Below, piece by piece: positions 37,419 through 46,064 of a stretch of 64,000 nucleotides of DNA. The notes beneath the pieces are model-generated. The model worked only from the letters and a program-made list of their open reading frames with translations, was not told where the DNA came from and did not search any database. Each line of letters begins with the position of its first letter. Position 1 is the stretch's first letter. The DNA comes from JAKZVK01 sp965261065 (GTDB taxonomy: Bacteria; Acidobacteriota; Terriglobia; Bryobacterales; UBA6623): the NCBI GenBank assembly GCA_965261065.1, contig OZ253444.1:8742001-8806000 (forward strand). The letters run 5' to 3'. Both the position numbers and the translations under genes were made by a program.

Positions 37419-38813
37419 TTACGCGTTGATCGTCAGGCCATAAACGTTATTAAAAGCTTCCTGCACGGCCTCCGACAGCGTCGGGTGAGAGTGGATCGTC
37501 GTCATGATCGACTCGACGGTGGCTTCGGTCGCCATCGCAACCACGGCCTCGCTAATCAGCTCAGTCGCGGCGGGTCCGATGATGTGCACGCCGAGAATTT
37601 CACCGTACTTTTCGTCGGCGACCACCTTCACGAAGCCGCCGTGCCGTCCGAGAATCGACGCCTTGCTGTTGGCCCCGAAGCCGAACTTACCTACTTTGAC
37701 TTTGTAACCCTTCTCCCGCGCCTGCGCCTCGGTGCGCCCGACGGAGCCGATCGGCGGCTCGCAGTACGTGGCCGAGGGGTTGTGCAAATAATTGATCGGC
37801 TCGACATCCTTGCCGGCGATCCGTCCCACGGCGACGAGGCCTTCCATCGAAGCGACGTGGGCCAACTGGGGCGTCCCGGCGACAATGTCGCCAATGGCGT
37901 AGACGTTCGGCTCGGCGGTCTGCATCCACTCGTCCACGAAGACGAAGCCACGCTCGCTCTTGATTTTGGTGTTCTCGAGTCCCACGTTCTCGGTGTTGGG
38001 CTTGCGGCCGACGGCGACCAGCAACTTCTCGACCGAGAGCTTCTGCTTCTTGCCATCCGAGTCGGCGAACTCGACGTTGACCCCGCCCCGAGCGTTCTTC
38101 ACCGACTCGACCTTCGCCCCGACCTCCAGGCGGATGCCCCTCTTGCGGAAGGCGCGCGCCAACTCGGCCGAGACTTCCTCGTCCTCAATCGGCACCAGCC
38201 GCGGCAACATCTCGAGAATGGTCACCTCCGAACCGAAGCTGCGATAGATCGAGGCGAACTCGACGCCAACAGCGCCTCCCCCGATGATCGCCAGCGACTT
38301 GGGGACTTCCTTGAGATCCAGGATCTCGATGTTGGTCAGGATGCGCTCGGGATCGACGTCGAGCCCGGGGAGCATCCGTGCCTCCGAGCCCGTGGCGAGG
38401 ATGACGTTCTTCGCCGCCAGCGTCCGGTCGCCCTTCGGTGCCGCGACTTCGATCTTGCCCCCGCCAAGCAGCTTTCCGTAACCTTTGATCCACTCGATCT
38501 TGTTCTTCTTGAGCAGGAATTCAACGCCCTTGGCGTGCTTGGTGACGACCTGATTTTTTCGCTGACCAACCCGTGCGAAATCCAGCTCGATACCCTTTTG
38601 CGTAAGGCCCCACTCCTCGCTGTGCAGCGCGTTTTCGTACAGGTCGGCGTAGTGCAGTAGCGCTTTGGTCGGGATGCAGCCCACATGCAGACAGGTGCCG
38701 CCAAGCTTGGGGTCTTTCTCGACGACGCCGACCTTCAGTCCGTACTGTGCCGCTCGAATGGCCGCTACATAGCCGCCGGGGCCACTACCGATGATCAACA
38801 GATCGTAGTCCAT
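37419..38813 (-). CDS. lpdA: Dihydrolipoyl dehydrogenase (E3)
   Basis: A 464-residue FAD-dependent disulfide oxidoreductase that reoxidises dihydrolipoamide of E2. FAD-binding IIGSGPGGYVAAIRAA is at residues 6-21. The redox disulfide GGTCLHVGCIPTKALLH lies near 40, NAD-binding GGGAVGVEFASI near 180, and the C-terminal HSHPTLSEAVQEA contributes the active-site His-Glu of the partner subunit. It leads the lpd-lipB-E2 group. Confidence 0.95.
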   Translation of the reverse strand: MDYDLLIIGSGPGGYVAAIRAAQYGLKVGVVEKDPKLGGTCLHVGCIPTKALLHYADLYENALHSEEWGLTQKGIELDFARVGQRKNQVVTKHAKGVEFLLKKNKIEWIKGYGKLLGGGKIEVAAPKGDRTLAAKNVILATGSEARMLPGLDVDPERILTNIEILDLKEVPKSLAIIGGGAVGVEFASIYRSFGSEVTILEMLPRLVPIEDEEVSAELARAFRKRGIRLEVGAKVESVKNARGGVNVEFADSDGKKQKLSVEKLLVAVGRKPNTENVGLENTKIKSERGFVFVDEWMQTAEPNVYAIGDIVAGTPQLAHVASMEGLVAVGRIAGKDVEPINYLHNPSATYCEPPIGSVGRTEAQAREKGYKVKVGKFGFGANSKASILGRHGGFVKVVADEKYGEILGVHIIGPAATELISEAVVAMATEATVESIMTTIHSHPTLSEAVQEAFNNVYGLTINA

Positions 38814-38987
38814 AAGCGCCGTCTAAGTGTATCAAGAGCAGTTGATTCGGCCCGAAAACGGAGCCGGGGGCGGCGTAGAATAAGACTGCGGAATCGAGAC
38901 CACCGGCACGCCATCCCCCACGGATCGAGCCTGGATCGAGGTCTTCGCGGTGGCACTCGGTGGCGGTCCGGTCGAGGCTGCGCACTG

Positions 38988-39605
38988 ATGGCCGGTTCGC
39001 GGATGAACAATAAAGTGCAGCGCTTCGAACAAGCCATCCAGCAATTCGATCGGGCGAACAGCGAGGATCCCAACCGAGAAGTCCACGAGGGGCGCGAGCA
39101 CCCCAAGGAGCTTCTCTATGCCCGACGGATGAGCCGGTGGCTAGACCAGCTCGAGCCCGAGGCATCCGAAGCGGTGCGGCTCGCGGTACGCTCCCAGCAC
39201 ATCCGCCGCTGGGAGATTCCGCGCGAGGACTACCCCGAGGGCCGCTATGGCTATCGCCGCTGGCGGACCGACCTCGGCCGGTTTCACGCCGAGACGGCAG
39301 GGATGATTCTTCAGGAGGTCGGCTACGACGAGACGACGATCTCTCGGGTCCAGTCTCTTCTACGTAAGGAGCGCCTCAAGACCGACCCCGACTGTCAGTT
39401 GCTCGAGGACGTGATCTGCCTGGTGTTTCTCGAATTCTACCTGGGGGATTTCGCGGAAGAGCACGAGGAGGACAAGCTCGTCAACATCCTCCGCCGCACC
39501 TGGAAGAAGATGTCGCCGCGAGGTCACCAGGCAGCCCTTCAACTCGATCTGCCGGACTCATTGCGGCCTCTCGTGCAGAAGGCCCTGGCGCCTACAGAGC
39601 CGTGA
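38988..39605 (+). CDS. DUF4202 domain protein
   Basis: A 205-residue protein of the DUF4202 family, recognised by RFEQAIQQFDRANSEDPN, YARRMSRWLDQLEP and the RRWEIPREDYPEGRYGYRRW stretch, continuing into RTDLGRFHAE. Function unknown; some genomes link it to glutamyl-tRNA metabolism or sulphur genes, which I cannot support here. The start could be ATG 38988 or ATG 39003. Its stop codon TGA at 39603-39605 lies inside a copy of the second dispersed repeat. Confidence 0.8.
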   Translation: MAGSRMNNKVQRFEQAIQQFDRANSEDPNREVHEGREHPKELLYARRMSRWLDQLEPEASEAVRLAVRSQHIRRWEIPREDYPEGRYGYRRWRTDLGRFHAETAGMILQEVGYDETTISRVQSLLRKERLKTDPDCQLLEDVICLVFLEFYLGDFAEEHEEDKLVNILRRTWKKMSPRGHQAALQLDLPDSLRPLVQKALAPTEP

Positions 39606-39620
39606 CCGTAAGGGAGCGGT
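39597..39620. repeat. Dispersed repeat of the GAGCCGTGACCGTAAGGGAG type
   Basis: Reverse-oriented copy of the repeat at 9254. The stop codon of the upstream gene lies within it, giving the C-terminal residues Thr-Glu-Pro. Confidence 0.7.
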
Positions 39621-39747
39621 CCGGCACGAACCCCGACGCCACTCAAAGGCGTCTAGGCCAGCCCATGCCGCGTTCGCTGAATCGGGAGGCCCAACCATAG
39701 CCGACGCCGCAGCGGCTCGCACCATCGACCTATACTGGGAACAGCTC

Positions 39748-39963
39748 ATGAACAACGAGTTCACTGCCGTATACGAGCGGGATGGCGATTGGATCATCGG
39801 TTACTGCCCCGAGGTTCCCGGTGCAAACGGGCAGAGCCGCACCAAGGAAGAGTGCCGAAGAAGTCTGGCGGAGTCCATCGCGCTCGTCCTGCAGGATCGC
39901 CGCGAGGACGCGATGCGCGCCGTCCCCGACGATGCCGAGACCGAGACGATCCTAGTCGGATGA
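39748..39963 (+). CDS. HicB-like antitoxin, locus 2
   Basis: A 71-residue protein, MNNEFTAVYERDGDWIIGYC followed by PEVPGANGQSRTKEECRRSL, which matches the small RNase H-like fold of HicB antitoxins; it lacks a clear DNA-binding tail. Its TGA overlaps by four bases (ATGA) with an ATG that begins a HicA-like frame, so the order here is hicB then hicA. The partner toxin is truncated, so this antitoxin is probably an orphan. Confidence 0.75.
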   Translation: MNNEFTAVYERDGDWIIGYCPEVPGANGQSRTKEECRRSLAESIALVLQDRREDAMRAVPDDAETETILVG

Positions 39964-40013
39964 AGCGCTCGGCGCTGCTCCGTCACCTTCGCAGAGGCAA
40001 AAATATACGGTGA
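39960..40013 (+). pseudogene. Truncated hicA toxin gene (17 codons)
   Basis: The frame MKRSALLRHLRRGKNIR ends in TGA. Its first twelve residues match the conserved HicA N-terminus (MKRSELIRHLRKHGCxLLRE), but the following double-stranded RNA-binding-like fold with its catalytic His is missing. The frame stops two bases before the stop codon of the converging metalloprotease gene. An internal deletion removing most of the toxin is the simplest explanation. Confidence 0.6.
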
Positions 40014-40015
40014 GG

Positions 40016-42217
40016 CTACGGCCGCGGCCGCACGGCGATGGTCACGCCGGCGCGGCTGCGGAACACGTTCCCGTCACCGCAGTCGACTTCGATCACGATA
40101 GGCACCGCGTCGCCCGGAGTGACTCCGTCGGGCACAATGGCGTTGATCTGATTCAGGCCTATCGAACCGCCATGCAGAACACTTCCGAGCACCGCCGCCT
40201 GCACCCCGCCGACCAGTACCCGTATCGTCTTCTCCACGAAGAGCGCGGCGCCTGGAGCGGCGCCTGTCGGAGGAGGCGCCGGCATCACCGGCCCGAGGCC
40301 GTTGCTCCACAAAGTGATGACCCCGCCGATGGCCGCGGGCTGCTCCACCACACCCGGAACCGAGCCTGCCGGCTGCGCCCACGAGCCCTGAATGACATCG
40401 TCACCAGCGAGGCTGAAGTTCGTGACAATGGCTTGGCCGAAGGGGAATTCGAAGATTCCGTGCGAGGCCGGGGCGGCGGGAACTGCAAAAGGCTGGCTCT
40501 CGATGGTTCCGCCTGCGTCGGTCCAGCGCACTCGTACGTTGACCGTGCCGGCGCTCACGTCGAGGCCCCAAGGCATTTGGACGTTGGCCTGGTCAAAGGG
40601 GCCGTCGAAGACGTCGAACATGGCGCCTGGGATGCCGTTGAAAGTGACCGAGAAGCCATCGAGGTTGGTCGGGAGAGGAACCGCAGTGGCAGTCGCCGTC
40701 ACGTCGGTAAAGAGGCCGCCCACCGCAACGATCGACCCGGGGGAGATCAGTCCCTGGAAGCCGGCGGCATCGAATACGCCCGTGACCTCGTGGGTGGGCG
40801 GAGGTGGTGGGGGAGGGGGCGGCGGGCCGCCCGTCCCCTCAATCACCAACCCACCGCTGTAGAGCGCCGTGTCGCCACCCTTCGTTACAACAATCGAGGC
40901 CAACTGAACTCCCGCCACCGCAGCCGCGACATCGATCGTCATTCTCAGCAATCCGAACTGGTCGAAGAAGACCGTTCCCGGCCGGATCGTAATGTTCGAG
41001 TTGAGGATGCGCACATTGGCATCCCCAAGAGTTTGATCCAATCCGGGGCCCCCCAGCAGCAGATCCAACGCTTCTCCCGGGTTTAGGAGGAGGGCGCCGG
41101 CGCCACGATTAGTGAATCGGTTGGGGTCGCTCGCGGGGGCCCGGGCAATCTCAACGATGCTGACTGCGGGAGGGCCGGCGCCGACGGCGAAATCGACGGC
41201 TGCGTTCCCGCCCGCCGTCACGTTCACCGGCGTGGGCGAGGCGCTGCCGCCGAAGAAGGCGTCCTGTACATTCGGATTGATCAAGTTCCGGTTCGCTCCG
41301 GAATAGTCGAAGAAAAACGCCGGCCCGTCAGCCGGCTCGGCCGAGACCAGATAGCTGCCAGGCCGCAGCCGGCCGACCCGGTACGTTCCATTGGTCACGT
41401 TAGAGAGGGCTGTCACGACCGCACCCGTGTCGGGATTGACCGCCGTCACGAAGACACCGTTGGCGGTCCCTCCCCCTCCCTTCGAAAGTGTCGCTCCAAC
41501 AGAGATCGTGCCCGTGATGCTTCCAAAGTTGCCCTGTGTCCCGGCCGCCGGATAGACATCCCTCACGAAAGCCAGCTCGTCTTCCTTCAAGGCGCGGTTG
41601 GCCGCGGTGGCTGGCCCCGTGCGCGGGAACATTGTGGCGCCGATGGCACCGGAGTGAGCCAGCCCCAGCGAATGGCCAATCTCATGCGCCGCCACGGACT
41701 CAATGTCGAACGTCAGGGTTTGGAGGGTGGTCGCGAATGGAGCGTCCCGAGGGGGATTAAAAGCAACGCCGGTGGGATTGAAAACGATGTCTGTGTCAAC
41801 ATGCACCCCATCGGCAAAGAAGAACGACCGAGCGACCGCAAGCGCAGTCATCACAATCGTTCGCGCCTCGTCTGTATCGACGAAATGAATCACGTGCATA
41901 TTGTCTCCCCCATCGATGCCGCGAGTGGTTGTCGCGAGCGGGGAAAAGCTCAAGTTGCCGTCCGGCGCGTTGTCCCATTGGGCGGCCGCCCTTTGCAGGG
42001 CCCCCATCGGGTCGCTGTCGGCTGTGATGATGAACTTGTCGTCCCGATTTTTCAAGCCGGCGACAGTCTGGTCGTTGACCAGAAAGACAATGTTGGCGTT
42101 ATCCGCACGGCTGCGCGCAGTGCCGGTTTGGATCCCCTCGGTGGTTGCTCGGACGTAGGCCTCGGCGTTGCCGGCAACCAGAAACAGGAGTGGAGTCAGA
42201 AAGAGAATGCAGCGCAT
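40016..42217 (-). CDS. Secreted matrixin-type metalloprotease with TIGR03437-like C-terminus
   Basis: A 733-residue protein with signal peptide MRCILFLTPLLFLVAGNAEA. The metzincin zinc motif HEIGHSLGLAH (residues 178-188) is followed by ATMFP, the Met-turn, so this is a matrixin-like peptidase. A carboxypeptidase-regulatory-like segment (FGSITGTISVGATLSKGGGG to PGSYLVSAEP) comes next. Past a run of ten or more prolines (residues ~468-477) lies a TIGR03437-like domain (VFDAAGFQGLISPGSIVAVG). It is preceded by a secreted protein gene ending one base upstream. Substrate unknown; a secreted degradative role is inferred. Confidence 0.85.
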   Translation of the reverse strand: MRCILFLTPLLFLVAGNAEAYVRATTEGIQTGTARSRADNANIVFLVNDQTVAGLKNRDDKFIITADSDPMGALQRAAAQWDNAPDGNLSFSPLATTTRGIDGGDNMHVIHFVDTDEARTIVMTALAVARSFFFADGVHVDTDIVFNPTGVAFNPPRDAPFATTLQTLTFDIESVAAHEIGHSLGLAHSGAIGATMFPRTGPATAANRALKEDELAFVRDVYPAAGTQGNFGSITGTISVGATLSKGGGGTANGVFVTAVNPDTGAVVTALSNVTNGTYRVGRLRPGSYLVSAEPADGPAFFFDYSGANRNLINPNVQDAFFGGSASPTPVNVTAGGNAAVDFAVGAGPPAVSIVEIARAPASDPNRFTNRGAGALLLNPGEALDLLLGGPGLDQTLGDANVRILNSNITIRPGTVFFDQFGLLRMTIDVAAAVAGVQLASIVVTKGGDTALYSGGLVIEGTGGPPPPPPPPPPTHEVTGVFDAAGFQGLISPGSIVAVGGLFTDVTATATAVPLPTNLDGFSVTFNGIPGAMFDVFDGPFDQANVQMPWGLDVSAGTVNVRVRWTDAGGTIESQPFAVPAAPASHGIFEFPFGQAIVTNFSLAGDDVIQGSWAQPAGSVPGVVEQPAAIGGVITLWSNGLGPVMPAPPPTGAAPGAALFVEKTIRVLVGGVQAAVLGSVLHGGSIGLNQINAIVPDGVTPGDAVPIVIEVDCGDGNVFRSRAGVTIAVRPRP

Positions 42218-42218
42218 G

Positions 42219-42860
42219 TTAGCGGCCCTCCCTTCCGGCGCGGGCGCGAATCAGATCACCGAGCTGGGCCTTGAACTCGTTCAGCGGAAGTCCGTGCAAG
42301 GCCTTGCGCGCAGTCGCGACACCCGAGGCCGCCGCCCTCTTGGCTGACGGGTCCACGAGTTCCACGCCCAGCCTGGGCGACAGCACCACTTTCTCCGAAG
42401 ATCCCTCCGCGGTGACCACGGCGAACTGCCCCTGGCCCCAGCCGCACGTCCGCATCAAGCCGAGCGGGGTTCGCACAGCGAACACGACCACCTCCTCGCC
42501 GACTTGATAGGTGGGTGTGCCGGCGATCGCCATCGAAAGTTCGCCGACCGTGCCGCCCGGCTCGCTGACGACGAACTTGCCGTCCACCGAGCCTTTGAGA
42601 ACGTCGGCGACCAGGATCTCGTAGTGGGTCCAGATGTTCTGGTGGGCGTCGTCCCATGCGGCCCACGTTCGCCATACCTTGCCGTGGACGACGACTTCCG
42701 AGTCGTCAATCATCTGTTCCACGCTCATCGTGGGCACGAGCGTGGCCCCGGAGGGCACAGCCAGCACGAGCGCCAACAAAGCGCACAGCCGGAGCCGGCC
42801 GGTAATCAGGCCCTGGGCTTTCCACCGGACGGCGGGAGCAAAACGAACGGGACGTCTCAT
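42219..42860 (-). CDS. Secreted protein of unknown function, coupled to the metalloprotease
   Basis: A 213-residue protein starting at ATG 42860. A hydrophobic signal-like stretch (LRLCALLALVLAVPSGATLV) lies at residues ~22-41, after a basic N-terminus. The mature part begins VPTMSVEQMIDDSEVVVHGK and contains WTHYEILVADVLKG, reminiscent of small beta-barrel (OB-like) domains seen in secreted proteins of Acidobacteria. Its TAA is separated by one base from the metalloprotease ATG, so the two are translated as a pair and may act together, for example as a chaperone or inhibitor; this is inference. Confidence 0.7.
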   Translation of the reverse strand: MRRPVRFAPAVRWKAQGLITGRLRLCALLALVLAVPSGATLVPTMSVEQMIDDSEVVVHGKVWRTWAAWDDAHQNIWTHYEILVADVLKGSVDGKFVVSEPGGTVGELSMAIAGTPTYQVGEEVVVFAVRTPLGLMRTCGWGQGQFAVVTAEGSSEKVVLSPRLGVELVDPSAKRAAASGVATARKALHGLPLNEFKAQLGDLIRARAGREGR

Positions 42861-42941
42861 AACTGTTTCCACTGGAATGGACCCGAAAAGCGAGACCAGG
42901 AAAGAAGGGACAATGAACCAGGGAACGGGAAGGAGGTTCAA

Positions 42942-43328
42942 TTGTCTCGAAGACGATTCACGAAGGAGTTCAAGCTGGCGGCCGTCCGGCGGCTCGAAGC
43001 CGGCGAGTCGGGCTCGGCTCTAGCACGCGAGCTCGAGGTGAAGCGCGAAAAGCTCTACGACTGGCTGGCACAAGTCGAGCGCTACGGCGTCGAGGGAGCT
43101 TTTCCCGGCGCTGGACGGCGTCCGGGCGGCAGCGCCCGCGTCGAGCCCGGCCGCGAAGCCCAGGCCCGTCTCGCGGAGCTGGAACGCAAAGTCGGCCGCC
43201 AGGCCAGGGAGATTGATTTTTTGTCCGCAGCCTTGCGGCGTGTCGAGGATCTGCGCCGGCCGAGCATCGTCAGTGGAACCGGCGCGTCGCTAACGAAGTA
43301 CGAGCCGCAAGGCGGCAAGGCAACATGA
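42942..43328 (+). CDS. IS3-family transposase OrfA
   Basis: A 128-residue DNA-binding subunit with a TTG start and an excellent AAGGAGG ribosome site at 42930-42936. The helix-turn-helix RRFTKEFKLAAVRRLEAGES is followed by a leucine-zipper-like EAQARLAELERKVGRQAREI. The TGA stop overlaps the orfB ATG (ATGA, 43325-43328). The usual A-rich frameshift signal is not needed if orfB starts separately; I saw none in the overlap. Confidence 0.85.
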   Translation: MSRRRFTKEFKLAAVRRLEAGESGSALARELEVKREKLYDWLAQVERYGVEGAFPGAGRRPGGSARVEPGREAQARLAELERKVGRQAREIDFLSAALRRVEDLRRPSIVSGTGASLTKYEPQGGKAT

Positions 43329-44146
43329 GCGCACGCGATTTGTGCCGCTTGAGCGGGCTGGCGCGAGCCAGCCTCTACCGCCAGGGCAAACCCGACCGCG
43401 AGCCGGTCGGGGAACTGCGGCAGGCCATTGTCCAGGCCGCCTTGGACCATCCGGCCTACGGCACCCGGCGGACGACCCAACAGGTGCGCCGTCAAAAGCT
43501 ACTGGTCAATCGCAAGCGCGTGCAGCGGGTGATGCGCGAAGAGAATCTCTTGCGGCGACGTCGCCGCACCGTTCCGCAAACGACCGATTCGAAGCACTCG
43601 TTGCGGTGTTACGAGAACCTGACGCGCGAGGTCCAACCCACGGGTCCCAACAAGCTGTGGGGCTCGGATCTCAGCTACGTGCGATTGGGAAACCACTTCG
43701 TCTATGTGGCGGTGGTGTTGGACGTGTATTCGCGGCGCGTGGTGGGTTGGGCCGTGGGTCCGAACCTGAAAACCGAATTGCCGCTGGCGGCGCTGCACCA
43801 AGCGTTGAGCAGCCGGCGTCCGGCGCCGGGTTGGATTCATCATTCCGATCAAGGTTCGCAGTACGCTGCGGAAGCTTATGTGGCCACACTGCGGCAAGCG
43901 GGCGCGAGGATATCGATGAGCCGCAAAGGCTGCCCGCAGGACAACGCGTACGTGGAAAGCTTTTTCAAGACTTTGAAAAGCGAGGAAGTCAACTGCAACG
44001 AGTATGAAAGTTTGGCCCAGGCGCAGGCCGCGATCGGGGCTTATATTGAGCAGGAATACAATCGCACACGATTGCATTCGTCGCTGGGCTACCGGCCGCC
44101 GCAAGAGTATGAGCGGCTGTGGGAAGAGGCGGCTGACGCCGCCTGA
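43325..44146 (+). CDS. IS3-family transposase OrfB (integrase core)
   Basis: A 273-residue DDE recombinase. Catalytic residues appear in LWGSDLSYVRLG, IHHSDQGSQYA and QDNAYVESFFKTLKSEE, the standard D, D, E spacing of the rve core. The N-terminal helix-turn-helix resembles HTH_21 (HPAYGTRRTTQQVRRQKLLV). Full length with no internal stop, so potentially active. Confidence 0.92.
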   Translation: MSARDLCRLSGLARASLYRQGKPDREPVGELRQAIVQAALDHPAYGTRRTTQQVRRQKLLVNRKRVQRVMREENLLRRRRRTVPQTTDSKHSLRCYENLTREVQPTGPNKLWGSDLSYVRLGNHFVYVAVVLDVYSRRVVGWAVGPNLKTELPLAALHQALSSRRPAPGWIHHSDQGSQYAAEAYVATLRQAGARISMSRKGCPQDNAYVESFFKTLKSEEVNCNEYESLAQAQAAIGAYIEQEYNRTRLHSSLGYRPPQEYERLWEEAADAA

Positions 44147-44160
44147 GTTTTCGTAAGGCA

Positions 44161-44403
44161 TGAGCAGATCTATCGATCCGATGGCGCAGCACAAGGCGGG
44201 ATGCGGCCTGAGTAGGCGCACACCCCGCCCTCATCGTTTCGATGAGTCTGCGGCCGGGTATTCCTTGGCGAGTTGCTCTCCAGCAGAGCCCGCCTCCGCT
44301 TCCCCGGCTAACTTGATCATGCCCCCATTGGGCTGGATTCGCTATGCTTTTTCAGTCAACTGCAACCCGTCCCTAATTTCTTGGCCTCGCCGTAGGGGTC
44401 CAG
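44161..44403. other. Gene-free stretch between IS3 and ISNCY
   Basis: No gene, RNA or repeat that I can name; it may be ancestral chromosomal sequence between two insertions. Confidence 0.4.
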
Positions 44404-44447
44404 TCCAGAAGTGTCCCCTTGGTGATAGGAGAGAATCGTCGTCGTCG

Positions 44448-44591
44448 GGGCTGTGGAACTGTGGGAATCGCGTAGCGATTTCCAAGGGGCGGTGGGAAGG
44501 GTGGAAAACCACCCACGGCTCCTCGAACCCGGCACGGCTGCCTCGAGAAGGTTTTCCACCCTTTCCATCCGACCCGGCATTTCCACAGCCC
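44448..44591. repeat. Nested palindrome inside the ISNCY element
   Basis: Outer arms GGGCTGTGGAA (44448-44458) and TTCCACAGCCC (44581-44591) enclose inner arms GGAAGGGTGGAAAACC (44495-44510) and GGTTTTCCACCCTTTCC (44550-44566). The transcript would fold into a long two-part hairpin right after the transposase stop codon. Confidence 0.7.
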
Positions 44592-44593
44592 TC

Positions 44594-45859
44594 TTATGAA
44601 TTCGCAGATCGTGTTTTCCGCAACATGGGTCGCCGCCAGGGGTGGTTCGCCGCCGGCTTGGCCCCGCCCACCACACGCCGCTGCGCTGCCGGCTTCGCCC
44701 GTGGCTGCGGCACCGGCGTGGCAATCACTTCGTGCTCGATCTCGCGCCCCTCAAACTGCACCTGCAGGCTTTGATCGCGCCACTGTTGGACCGTCACCCG
44801 TGCGCCCGCCCCCACGCCCTGGTTGCGTTTCGGCTTCAACTGCAAGCAGCGATTCTCAAACCGCACCACCCGGTCGTTGCTCACCACCCGTTCGTACTCG
44901 CAACAGAACACCCCTCGTAGGTCGGTGCCACGGGGGAGCGCCTGGTGAAAGTCCGCTCCCGCCGCCGGCTCGCAGGCGAAGCGCTCGTTGTGCTCGGCCA
45001 GGTACTCCTCGTCGAGATAACGGTTCGCCGCTTCGTAATCGACGATCCCCCGCAGCCGCATCTTCTTGATCAGGCGGTCTTGGTGCGTGCCGTGATGACG
45101 TTCGACACGTCCCTTGGCTTGCGGCGACGAAGCGGCAATGATGCCAATGCCGAGCTTCGCGCACATGCGGCCGAACTGCGTCTCGGGCTTGATGCCTTCC
45201 AGTGCTTCCCGCGACGTCGGCTGGCGCTGGTAGACGTTTTTCCAGTCGCAGTACAACGCCTTGGGAACGCCGTGTTGACACACCCAGGCTGCGAGCAGAT
45301 CGGCCGCGGCCCAGGTCGTTTCCTGGTCCGAGAAACGGCACAGCGCCACACCGGTCGCGTCATCGACGAAGTTCATCAGACAGGCTTTCGGACCGCGTTC
45401 TTCCAGCCAGTGGTGGTGCGAACCGTCGAGTTGAATCAGCTCGCCGAAGTGCGCTTTGCGTTGGCGCCGGGTGCGATGCGGTTGGCGCTTGCGACGGCGG
45501 CTCCACAGACCCGCGGCGAGCATCCAGCGCCGCAGCGTTTCGCGCGGCACTTCCAGGCCGTGGTCGGCTGCCAGATGTTCCGACGCCAGCGTCGGCCCGA
45601 AGCGCTCGTGCCCCTCGCCCGCATAGTTCTCGCGCACCAACTCGATAACCTGCTGGCGTCGCTTCTGATCGGCTCGGTTCGAAGCGCGGCCGACGTTACC
45701 GTGCACCAAAGCCTTGGCCCCGCTCGCACGGTAACGCTTCTTCAGACGCTTCGCATGGCGGTAGCTGACCTCCAGCAGCTCGGCGGCTGCGGTCAACTTC
45801 AGTTCCCCTCGTTTCACTCGACTCAGCACTTCGCCGCGCCTCAACTCCTTGGCACTCAT
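44594..45859 (-). CDS. ISNCY-family transposase
   Basis: A 421-residue transposase. The N-terminal helix-turn-helix region (RGEVLSRVKRGELKLTAAAE) is followed by a catalytic core with GELIQLDGSHHHWLEERG, LYCDWKNVYQ and AKGRVERHHGTHQDRLIKKM (D, D, E). The arginine/proline-rich tail is variable. Start chosen at MSAKEL (45859); an upstream ATG at 45874 is also possible. No internal stop, so it may be active. Confidence 0.85.
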   Translation of the reverse strand: MSAKELRRGEVLSRVKRGELKLTAAAELLEVSYRHAKRLKKRYRASGAKALVHGNVGRASNRADQKRRQQVIELVRENYAGEGHERFGPTLASEHLAADHGLEVPRETLRRWMLAAGLWSRRRKRQPHRTRRQRKAHFGELIQLDGSHHHWLEERGPKACLMNFVDDATGVALCRFSDQETTWAAADLLAAWVCQHGVPKALYCDWKNVYQRQPTSREALEGIKPETQFGRMCAKLGIGIIAASSPQAKGRVERHHGTHQDRLIKKMRLRGIVDYEAANRYLDEEYLAEHNERFACEPAAGADFHQALPRGTDLRGVFCCEYERVVSNDRVVRFENRCLQLKPKRNQGVGAGARVTVQQWRDQSLQVQFEGREIEHEVIATPVPQPRAKPAAQRRVVGGAKPAANHPWRRPMLRKTRSANS

Positions 45860-46064
45860 CCATGTCCTTCCCACTCTCGGCTCCTCCTTCGGAGCCTCAG
45901 AGTAGGGGACATTTCTATTGGGCGCTCAAGGGGACATTATCATTGGGCTTCAACAACAGCCATCGGCGATCGGAGTACAATCGTTCACAGTCAGACGATC
46001 GTCGGCGCACTGCTAGGGACTAGGGGAGCGAGCATGCGGTTCATCTTTTTCCTGTTTTCGCTGA

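Larger units (their letters stand above)
42878..44160 (+). mobile_element. IS3-family insertion sequence (ends approximate)
   Basis: Contains orfA and orfB in the usual overlapping order. Possible inverted ends are TGGACCCGAAAAGCGAGAC (left, from 42878) and TGCCTTACGAAAACTCAGG (right, reading in from 44160), which match only partly; no target duplication was found. It inserts just upstream of the secreted protein gene at 42219-42860. Confidence 0.65.
44412..45936 (-). mobile_element. ISNCY-type insertion sequence (ends approximate)
   Basis: Inverted TGTCCCCTTG motifs at 44412-44421 and, complementary, at 45927-45936 mark the likely ends. They enclose one transposase gene and a large palindromic region at its 3' side. 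A second GGGGACATTT motif lies just inside the right end. No target duplication could be confirmed. Confidence 0.6.

Noticed and set aside
37401..38660. A 419-codon open frame on the plus strand
   Set aside because: It is the antisense of lpdA, which has all cofactor and active-site motifs; the antisense translation shows no family features.
40801..40830. The (GGN)n run as a possible G-quadruplex or repeat expansion
   Set aside because: It encodes the proline-rich linker of the metalloprotease, which explains it fully.
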